Assembly: GCA_900088475.1 (NCBI GenBank)
Contig: FLMG01000173.1
Location: 2,632-17,888, forward strand
Direction: 5' to 3'
DNA from: Hyphochytrium catenoides
Taxonomy: Eukaryota > Sar > Hyphochytriomycetes > Hyphochytriales > Hyphochytriaceae
Length of the DNA: 15,257 nt
In this document: positions 1 to 6,209 of the stretch, piece by piece
Numbering within the stretch: the stretch's first letter is position 1
Layout: each line of letters begins with the position of its first letter
The notes under the pieces: generated by a model
The model's input: only the letters and a program-made list of their open reading frames with translations
Database searches by the model: none
What the model was told of the DNA's origin: nothing
Program-made: the position numbers and the translations under genes

Positions 1-30
1 GACAGACAGACAGACAGACAGACAGACAGA
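1..30. repeat. GACA tetranucleotide microsatellite
   Basis: The window opens in a perfect tetranucleotide run of GACA units that probably continues beyond the left edge. It passes into about 140 bases of irregular purine-rich DNA (GAGA, GAAAG, GACAGACAGAGAGAGA) up to about position 170. No coding potential is seen here. The purine bias is the same as in the introns of the minus-strand genes further right. Confidence 0.95.
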
Positions 31-224
31 GAAAAGTGAGGAAGAGAGAAAGAAGGAGAGAGAGAAAAAGAGCTGTATCCGTAGAGAGATGTGAAAAGTA
101 GAGACTGAGGTGAAGCTAGTGAAGGTTGAGAGAGATAGGAAGACAGACAGAGAGAGAAAGGGCTTGAGCTGTGCTGTCAAGCTAACTCACCCATTCATAC
201 ATTCTCTTTCTCTTCTTTCGCTAG

Positions 225-500
225 CTTGTAATAAAGAACATGTTACGCCGGACTAGTAAAGAGAGACTAAATCAGCCTCATAATGACGAGGAGAGACAGA
301 GAGAGAAAGGAAGACGCCTCTCTCCTTTGCGGTGGATGCGCAGCCACCCCCATTACCAGTGTGAAGCCTTTGAAGATGAAGGAGAAAGCAGCGACGAGGA
401 GCAAGATGTGGCTGGAGTCAGCAGAATACATTGCTGGGAAAGAAAAAGAGGCCAGGGACCAAGGACGGAAAGGCCGGCGAAGAGAGAGGAAGATTCATAG
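225..500 (+). CDS. Probable terminal exon of a + strand gene, unknown function
   Basis: A pyrimidine tract at about 200-222 ends in CTAG, a plausible splice acceptor. From 225 the frame is open in phase 0 for 91 codons to a TAG at 498-500. An internal ATG at 240 would also allow a short single-exon ORF. The product is hydrophilic: a basic start (LVIKNMLRRTSKERLNQ), then a Trp/His-containing stretch (PLRWMRSHPHYQCEAF), an acidic cluster (EDEGESSDEEQD) and a basic tail. An AATAAA lies 28 bases after the stop, as expected for a gene end, and the gene would converge on the PDZ gene at 810. The preceding exon is not identifiable in the purine-rich first 200 bases. An overlapping + frame at 283-603 (CGGCAATPITSVKPL...) is a weaker alternative. 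I do not recognise a family. Confidence 0.4.
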   Translation, partial: LVIKNMLRRTSKERLNQPHNDEERQREKGRRLSPLRWMRSHPHYQCEAFEDEGESSDEEQDVAGVSRIHCWERKRGQGPRTERPAKREEDS

Positions 501-528
501 GAAAAGTGTCTGTTTAACCTGTTATCAT

Positions 529-534
529 AATAAA
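529..534 (+). promoter_or_regulatory. AATAAA polyadenylation signal
   Basis: A perfect AATAAA lies 28 bases after the stop codon of the 225-500 exon, at the expected distance for the end of that + strand transcript. Another AATAAA at 230-235 lies at the start of that exon and is probably chance. Confidence 0.45.
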
Positions 535-555
535 GTTAGAACTGTTTCTGCTAGG

Positions 556-579
556 GGCACAGGGGGCTTTCCCTGTGCC
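556..579. other. GC-rich 9-bp hairpin with 6-base loop
   Basis: GGCACAGGG (556-564) and CCCTGTGCC (571-579) are perfect reverse complements around the loop GGCTTT. The hairpin sits 22 bases after the AATAAA of the + strand gene, between two convergent gene ends. It does not match the histone mRNA stem-loop. A role in 3' end formation or transcriptional pausing is inference only. Confidence 0.6.
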
Positions 580-809
580 ACTCTCTCTGCCCTTCAGAGA
601 TAGTCATCTTACTCTCTTTCTCTCTCCTCTCCCAGGAGAGATTATGCTTGGTATGTCTGATTCAGACGCGGCCACATCGATGAGGACAATAGGAGAGAGA
701 CACCCGGGCGATAAAGTTTTAACCTTCTAAGCCTGTTCTCCCTCTTTCCTGCCCATAGCTTTCTTCTCTTCGTGAGTCAAACCTGCTTAATGTCTGTCAG
801 CGCCCAACC

Positions 810-3220
810 TCACCTGGACATGACCTTAAATGTCAACGTCAAGGGCTTAGGGTGCGAGTTTAGGATTTGCATGGCCTCCTCCGCAGGCAAGCGGGTGGTA
901 TCGAACCTGGTCCCTTGTTGATTCTCAAAGTAAAGTAGCGCATCTCCGATCTTCACTGCTCCGTCATGGTGAGGATGGACGGAGACGACACAGGGGGCAA
1001 TCGCTCCCCAAGGTAGCTGGGCAGGAGAGAAGGAAAGCCCGAGTGGGGAGTTGTCCTGCCAGAGCAGTGAATAGATGCCCTGAGAGACAGAGCGACTCAA
1101 CAGCACCACTTTCAGTCCATCTCCTCCGACCGCTCTCCCGCCTCTACTAGACTGCGGATTGAGAGGCCTACCTCCGCCTCCAGGTGAAGGGGAAGAGGAG
1201 CGGTGTGTCGGCCTTGTGAGCTCCACCTCCCCTCCTGCGTAAGCCGCGGACGGATGGGGAACGGGAGGAGAGGGAGATCGGGCAGGAGATGAAGATCCTC
1301 CCGCCCAAGGCACGGGACCAGGCGGCTTTACCCCTTTTTCCCTCGTCTCCGAAGGAGGAAGTCGCTGAAATCGCAGATGAATAGGTTTCGAGAGAGATTG
1401 CAGCATTTCCATTGCCTTATCATAGCCCAGATCTGCACAGGGTTTGCCGTTGACGAGAATTAGAAGATCTCCCTCTTTCACGTTCTGCAGGTCTGCTTCA
1501 TGCTTTCGCTCTCCTCCATCAAATGTTTTGCCTTTGCCTGTCAGTCTCCTCACGCAGGGAATGTTCAGCGTGCGATGCCTATTCATTGTTAGTCCCAACG
1601 CTCCATCCGCCCAAGTAAGGTCATATTGGGAAGCCTGCTGATGGACGGTCGAGGCCACCAGGGACGGGTACTGGAGAAAGAATGCGCAGTGATGTCCACA
1701 TTGGAAGGAGAAAGAGAGAGAGAAAGAGAGTTAGAAAGGGCGCATCCTCATTGGGATGATATAGAGAAGGAGCGATGGAAAGAACGAGAAAACATGGCTG
1801 AGATTGAGCATCTTCTTCTAACAAGAAGGAGGACCCACAGCCTCCAGCGGTGAGGCACTGCCGTGGACGAGACGAGAGGAAGATCACGATGCCCCTAAAT
1901 CGTTTAACGTAGACCAAAAGATGTGGAGCTCTCAAAGACGAGACGAAGCTATGGGAGAATAACTGAAGGAAGGCCAAGGGAAGCACCAGGCAGGATAGTT
2001 GTCCATCTTACCCCTGCGGCGCTGGCAGTTTGGAGGTCCTTAAACCTCAGCAACATTGGCTTAGGACTGGTCCGTAGTATGTTCACTACCTCCTTAAAGC
2101 CTCTTTCTTTGGTTGTCATATCGTTGATCAACATCAAAAGATCGCCTATTTAGTCGCAGCCTCAGCTCTAACTCTCCACTGAGAAGTAGGCAAGCAGAAA
2201 GCAGAGACACCTACCTTTCTTCACTCTTTCATAGTTAAACACCTGCGTCGCCTGGTTGGTTAACTTGGAAACCATGGGGAACCCTGAGGCGTGCGAGTCA
2301 TTCAGTACAATGCCTAGAGGACCTGCCTCCCAGAGCACTTCGTACTCATTGTCTGCGAGGACAGCGAGAGATGGAGGCGGCTTCTGCCCATACGTGATGC
2401 TTTCATCATCCATAGACCGTTGGATCGGAGGAGCGGGAGGCGGAGCTAAGGAGGAAGAGGGAGCTGAAGAGCGATGCATGAGAGGAGGGCGTGACGGTGC
2501 TTGCAGGTCTCTACCTCCTGCCAATACTACGGGCAAGGGCGGGGGGCCTGTCTGCTGGTACTGCTGCATTGTATGGAGCGGAGGGGGAGGTGCCAGAGGC
2601 GGAGAAGGAGGTTGCTTGTGACTGTTGCCGGCACCTCCTCCTCCTGGCGCAGACTTGAGCCTGCGATAGTCCTGGGTATGCCGAGGGATCGGGGTGTCAG
2701 AGAGAGTTAGTGCGTCTAAGCCCAAAGAGAGTCGACTCGGACGCAGAGCCTCATCCAGTGTCAGATCGTCAGCTTCTCCGAAACCAATGACAGCAGGACG
2801 TGGTGCCGAGGCCAAGGCACTCATAACTTTTCTGAACGAGAGATGAGAAACATCGCCGCCGTTGATGGAGAGAACCACGTCCCCAATTCTGACATTGGTA
2901 AGGCCAACGGCACTCGCTCCTTGAGGGACAAGATCAAAGACCGCCGCTCTGCCTTGCGAGTTCTGTGCGAGCTTGACTCCCAAGGTGCCGCCAGGCTTCC
3001 AGACAAGCTTATACTTGGTGAGCACTTGGACTGCCGCGCTATTTTGCCCGAAGTTGAGTCGTGAAGACTCGACTTCTGCTTTGATTTTTGCTCTCAATGC
3101 AAAGATTCTGGAGCGCGCTGATAGCGTTTCATTGTTAGGAATCATAGAAGGCGCTAGGGAAGCTCGCTGCTGGTTTTGGGAGGGATGATACTGCTGCTGA
3201 TGGGGGTAGGCTGCTGACAT
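810..3220 (-). CDS. Four-PDZ-domain scaffold-like protein, 3 exons, 666 aa
   Basis: Exons (minus): 3220-2215, 2145-2012 and 1670-810 (stop TGA). The 69-base and 341-base introns have donors AAAG/GTAGGT and GGG/GTAAGA and acceptors AATAG and CTCCAG; phases match exactly (1006, 134 and 861 nt). PDZ1 (about residues 69-149) has WKPGGTLGVKL and GLTNVRIGDVVLSINGGDV. PDZ2 (about 292-374) has WEAGPLGIVL and, rebuilt across intron 1, KKGDLLMLIND. PDZ3 (about 395-484) has WADGALGLTM and KEGDLLILVNGK. PDZ4 (about 578-664) has SPLGLSF and VKIGDALLYFENQQ. Linkers are Pro/Gln/Ser-rich and look disordered. PDZ domains bind C-terminal or internal peptides, so a scaffold role is inferred; no signal peptide, membrane segment or catalytic domain is seen. 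The ATG at 3220 follows an in-frame TAA. A strong acceptor (CCTTCGCCAG) 16 bases before it suggests a spliced 5' leader. The stop lies inside a donor-like CAG/GTGAGG, so another 3' exon cannot be excluded. The exon 3 acceptor could also be the CAG 12 codons further in. Confidence 0.8.
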
Positions 3221-3370
3221 GCTTTGAAGACAGAGCTGGCGAAGGAGATTGAGAGAGTAAGAGGACCTTAGATGGTATGAAAGGGAGAAGAAGGTACAGA
3301 GTTCAGAGATAATATCAGCCCACGAAGAGACACTTCTTCGTCAGCCAGTGGACAGGTAGACGCAGCCGCC

Positions 3371-3900
3371 TTATAGGCAAAAGTAAGTCTTAGTCTTCAT
3401 AGGTTGTCCATCGTAACTGCGCTCTATGATACTGGAAGTAGGCCGAATGAGCAAGGAGAGGCTGACGATCAGCTTCGAGAGGTCTTCACCTAGGATCAAC
3501 AACTCATCGATGGTGGAGCCAAAAGCAACAACCTGCATCAGCTTCGGTATAACTCTAAGAAGCGCTGGTTGCGGACCGAAGAAGAGCACTCCAGACCAGA
3601 GAATTGTCTTAACATAAGGTCGCACAAAGAAGCTCTTCTTCTAGAGCCATAGCGAAGCTCTTCCGTCTGATTCTTCCTTTGCTGACGCCTCGACTGGAGC
3701 TTCTTGAAGTCTGTGAAAGTGCTGGCAGCAGCTGCGGAAGCGGCGCGAGACAGTGCAGTGCGGGCCCAAGCCAAACGTGATGGCTGTTTACCCTGTGAAC
3801 GGACAAGACAGAGATTGAAGAGATGGGGTTTTATAGTTGGTTGAGGGAGGGATCTGGTGAGGAAGAGCGCGAGCGAGATGGCGATGGGCCTAAGAGCCAT
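3371..3900 (-). CDS. Hypothetical gene with unjoined frames (possible frameshift)
   Basis: Two minus-strand frames look protein-like and overlap. The first starts at ATG 3900 (MALRPIAISLALFLTRSLPQ), continues through an Ala-rich and basic stretch (ALSRAASAAAASTFTDFKKL, then QSRRQQRKNQTEELRYGS), and runs open to 3538. The second opens after a TAG at about 3647 (KKSFFVRPYVKTILWSGVLF), runs through IPKLMQVVAFGSTIDELLIL, and ends at 3371 with TYFCL. Near 3650 one continuous protein would need a -1 shift. I found no good donor/acceptor pair with a pyrimidine tract to connect them. Options: a frameshifted or decayed gene, a sequencing error, an undetected small intron, or chance openness in the 5' region of the PDZ gene downstream. 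A TATA-like box at 3829-3835 inside the first frame favours the last option or a later start. No family recognised. Confidence 0.3.
3829..3835 (-). promoter_or_regulatory. TATA-like box (TATAAAA)
   Basis: On the minus strand TATAAAA is followed by CCCC and a pyrimidine-rich stretch, which fits a core promoter with a start near 3800. It could drive the 3371-3646 frame, or a spliced leader of the PDZ gene using the acceptor at 3236-3237. It lies inside the ORF that starts at 3900, which weakens that ORF as the true coding start. A short motif alone is weak evidence. Confidence 0.3.
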
Positions 3901-4010
3901 GACAGCACTAAGAGAGGAGTGGTCAAAATAGATAGTGGACCTAAGAGGTTCGATGGCAGAGCCAGAGTAAGAACTAGGTGCAACGATAAGTGAGACAGAG
4001 ATGAGGTTGT

Positions 4011-4422
4011 ATGTATGGTTCTTTAACAGTGAGATGGGACGTTGAAGGGGAGACAGAGTGGGGGAGACATATGCATTTTGGAGCTTTTGGCTGTTTCTCT
4101 ACGGTCCAGGTTTGGACAGGGGACATAGCAGAACACGGCGGTAACTTTCAGAGAAGGAATTATTGTTTGTTTCAGTATCACTCATTCCTATATGGGGGTT
4201 CTGGTGAAATATTCAGGCTTCAAGGCTTCAACACCAGGTCAGGGTCCTGTCAGATTAACACTTCTGCTTTTTCACCAGCCGCAGCCGGGAGAGTCTCCTC
4301 TCTCTCGCTCTCTCTCTCTCTCGCTCTCTCGCTCTCTCGCTCTCTCGCTCTCTCGCTCTCTCGCTCTCTCGCTCTCTCTCTCTCTCTCGCTCTCTCTGTC
4401 TGCCTTTCTCTCTCTCGGGGAG

Positions 4423-4472
<50 letters not shown>

Positions 4473-4897
4473 CTCTCTCACTCTTTTACCCCATTCTTCC
4501 TCTGTCTCTCTCTCTCTCTCTCCTACCCCTAATTCTCTGGTTTCTCTATCTTTCTCCCTCCTCGTTCATAAAAATTGTTGTCCTTTCTTGACCTCTTCTT
4601 CCTGGATGATGATACTTTCCGTCTTTTTGGCTCATGGGCTTGCTATCCAGCACTTGAGGCTTTGAAGCTTTGGGATGTCAAGATCTCTCCACCGTCAAGG
4701 CCACAATCGCTGTAGCCAAAGCTCCAACACCAGGCGGACTTGTGTGGAGACTGAAGTACGCGATAGACGGAGCTGCGTCAGTGCGTGCTGGACGGGAGAT
4801 GACCAGCGGAAAGGATCAAGAGAGAAGTATAAGGCTTGTGAAGAGGGAGGGCAAAAGAGAAAGAGAGGGTAGTCCAGCGACTGCTAAGAGTATCTGA
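4011..4897 (+). other. Possible two-part + strand gene around a CT satellite
   Basis: Two non-repetitive stretches are open on +. Part a (4011 to about 4290) starts with ATG and reads MYGSLTVRWDVEGETEWG, then FGAFGCFSTVQVWTGDIAEH and further mixed-composition sequence, before dissolving into Ser/Leu repeats. Part b (4659-4897) reads GFEALGCQDLSTVKATIAVA, then KAPTPGGLVWRLKYAIDG, and ends in a basic tail with a TGA stop. The DNA between is pyrimidine-rich on +, as introns here are on their sense strand. Donor-like CAG/GTCAGG (about 4238) and acceptor-like TTGAG (4658) exist, but I could not prove phase compatibility. The minus strand of part b is also open (PGVGALATAIVALTVERS), so the coding strand is uncertain. 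No family recognised. Confidence 0.22.
4291..4530. repeat. CT-rich satellite block with GCTCTCTC octamer array
   Basis: About 240 bases are almost pure CT on the + strand. The core is a tandem octamer, GCTCTCTC, about seven copies at 4323-4378. A (CT)n run at about 4428-4466 follows. A short unit resembling GGGAGAGTC plus CCTCTCTCTC occurs at both ends of the octamer array (about 4287 and 4417), suggesting a local duplication. Pyrimidine polarity is opposite to the GA-rich introns of the large minus-strand gene. Long ORFs here encode only Ser/Leu or Arg/Glu repeats and are not genes. Confidence 0.9.
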
Positions 4898-5049
4898 AGA
4901 GGGGGAGAGAGAAAGAGAAAGAAAGAGACAGGGAGGAAGAAGGCCAAGAACTAACGAAGACTTTCCTTGTGAGCTGGGTCGAGGATGGGGAGTGAGAGAG
5001 GAAGAGCGGACGTGAGAGATCGCGGAAACGGTCGAGGAAAAAAGAAATA

Positions 5050-5091
<42 letters not shown>

Positions 5092-5293
5092 GAGAGAAAA
5101 GGGCTAGGTTGGTAGGAGCAAAACGATAGTTGTTAGTAATAATCTACATGCCAACAGTACACTTGTCATGTGCTTGGTCCTTGCTATTCCATTGATTCTA
5201 TTCAAGAGTCCTTTAGGCGGCCACCAGCCTTCCCTCTCTCTCTCTCCTCGTTTTCTCTCTCGTCTTGCGCCACTCCCCGTTCTGCACTCCTTA
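4898..5293. other. Non-coding interval, GA-rich then CT-rich
   Basis: No supported gene is seen. The first half is purine-rich on + and contains the GA repeat at 5056-5096. From about 5230 the + strand turns pyrimidine-rich. On the minus strand this interval lies directly downstream of the stop at 5294, so it should hold the 3' untranslated region of that gene. No AATAAA was seen on the minus strand here. Confidence 0.4.
5056..5096. repeat. GA dinucleotide microsatellite
   Basis: A (GA)n run with a single GG interruption in intergenic DNA downstream of the minus-strand exon at 5294-5742. Its polarity is opposite to the CT block at 4428-4466, so the two could pair in single-stranded form. Confidence 0.9.
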
Positions 5294-5742
5294 TTAGCTG
5301 GATGGGATTCTGTTCATGGGAAAGTGCTGGATCTGAAGTGCTCTCTTTTTGCTGTCGCCTCTCTTCACCATTCCCTGTCGGCTGTTGACAGGAAGAGCGG
5401 GAGAAGAGTGTTGTTGTTCTTCCTTTCTCTCTCTTTCTACCCTTGCAGCTTCCCTCTCTCTCTGCTTATCCCGACTCTCTCGTAGTCTTTCGTCTATCAC
5501 GAAAGAGAGAGTGTTTACTGTCAGCAATCCCAGATCGCTCACATCTACCTCCTGTGCCTCTGTCATCCCTCCTGTTTCTAATAGGTCTCCTTCTTTCTTC
5601 TCTTCTTTTTTTGCTCTTTCTCTCTCTCTCCCGACGGCCAGCTGGCAAAGTCTCTCCAAGGAACGCGGAGAAGGCGGAACGGTAGCACAATGGCTGCTGT
5701 GCAGGTAGATGCACAAGAGGTCCTCGACGGTGATGCCGCTCT
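5294..5742 (-). CDS. Terminal exon of charged, EF-hand-like/coiled-coil protein
   Basis: The minus strand is open from a pyrimidine-tract acceptor (CTCTCTCCGGAG, exon from 5742 or 5740 depending on the AG used) to TAA at 5294. The start, SGITVEDLLCIYLHSSHC, looks like the second half of an EF-hand loop plus its exit helix. Next come LERLCQLAVGRE, a charged segment, and TEAQEVDVSDLGLLTVNTLS. A likely coiled coil follows (SFVIDERLRESRDKQREREA and onward), then a basic C-terminus with RALQIQHFPMNRIPSS. Mixed composition and Cys/His/Trp-free charged helices differ from the Ser/Leu frames of simple CT repeat. The exons before it are unresolved. It may belong to a separate gene starting near ATG 6180, or it may be the true end of the large gene whose last modelled stop is at 6210. 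No named family. Confidence 0.6.
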
Positions 5743-6209
5743 CTCCGGAGAGAGAAGAAGAAGAGAAAGAGTAAATCCTGTCGCGCAGACACGTCTACAG
5801 AGGCAGAGGAAGAACCGGAGCAAGGGACAAGCAGCTTATGAGTTCGACTAAAGTAGGTAGTTGTGGCGCTAGACCCGAGAGAGAGAGAGAGTGAGAGAGA
5901 GACAGAGAGAGAGAGAGAAAGAGAGACACACGTGGACATAAAGAGGAGAAGGGGCGGGGCAGGCATAGAATACCTGAAGAACAAGAATCAGAGATGAGGA
6001 CGAGAGACCGAAAGAAGAGAGAAACGCCGAGACAATAGTAGGACGTAGAGGTTGTTAGAGACAGAGAAATTTCACCTGTCAAAACTATCAGAAAGAGAAA
6101 AGAGCAGGCCAAGAAAGAGGGAAGAGCAACCAATCAGACACAAAGAGAGAGAAAGGAGACGGTAAGATGTCGTGAGACATATTGAAACAACGTCGATGCT
6201 TTTCGTTTG
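5743..6209 (-). other. Intron-rich gap with candidate small exons
   Basis: On the minus strand this interval is mostly CT-rich intron-like DNA. Candidate exon edges are an acceptor CTAG with exon from 5868 (CGCCACAACTACC...), an acceptor TTCTTCAG near 5974 followed by GTATTCTATGCC and a possible donor GTGTGT, and a donor-like GACAG/GTGAAA near 6075. An ATG at 6178-6180 opens MSHDILPSPFSLF and could start a separate gene, but it lies only 29 bases after the stop at 6210. No unique chain of phases could be fixed, so no exon is called. Confidence 0.3.

Larger units (their letters stand above)
501..809. other. Intergenic region between convergent gene ends
   Basis: This 309-base interval separates the stop of the + strand exon (500) from the stop of the minus-strand PDZ gene (810). 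It holds an AATAAA (529-534), a strong hairpin (556-579) and a pyrimidine tract at about 608-635 followed by CCCAG. No convincing coding frame is seen. On the minus strand there is no AATAAA between 809 and 600, so the 3' end of the PDZ transcript is not marked by that signal. Confidence 0.5.

Noticed and set aside
283-603. + strand ORF reading CGGCAATPITSVKPL
   Set aside because: It overlaps the 225-500 frame, runs past the AATAAA at 529 and through the hairpin, and has no acceptor or start context better than the competing frame.
1621-1986. Minus-strand ORF of 121 codons between PDZ gene exons 2 and 3
   Set aside because: It lies in intron 2 of the PDZ gene, is Ser/Leu/Phe-rich, and would interrupt the phase-perfect join of exons 2 and 3.
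4323-4378. Regular short tandem repeats considered as a CRISPR-like array
   Set aside because: The units are 8 bases with no spacers; this is a simple satellite in a eukaryotic context.
4272-4481. Long Arg/Glu or Ser/Leu repeat ORFs, here and in many other GA/CT tracts
   Set aside because: They are translations of dinucleotide or octamer repeats, open in several frames on both strands at once, with no mixed-composition sequence.
4670-4800. Minus-strand PGVGALATAIVAL, reminiscent of a glycine-rich enzyme loop
   Set aside because: The similarity is too short, the frame is closed nearby by stops, and the + strand is equally open; no domain around it supports an enzyme.
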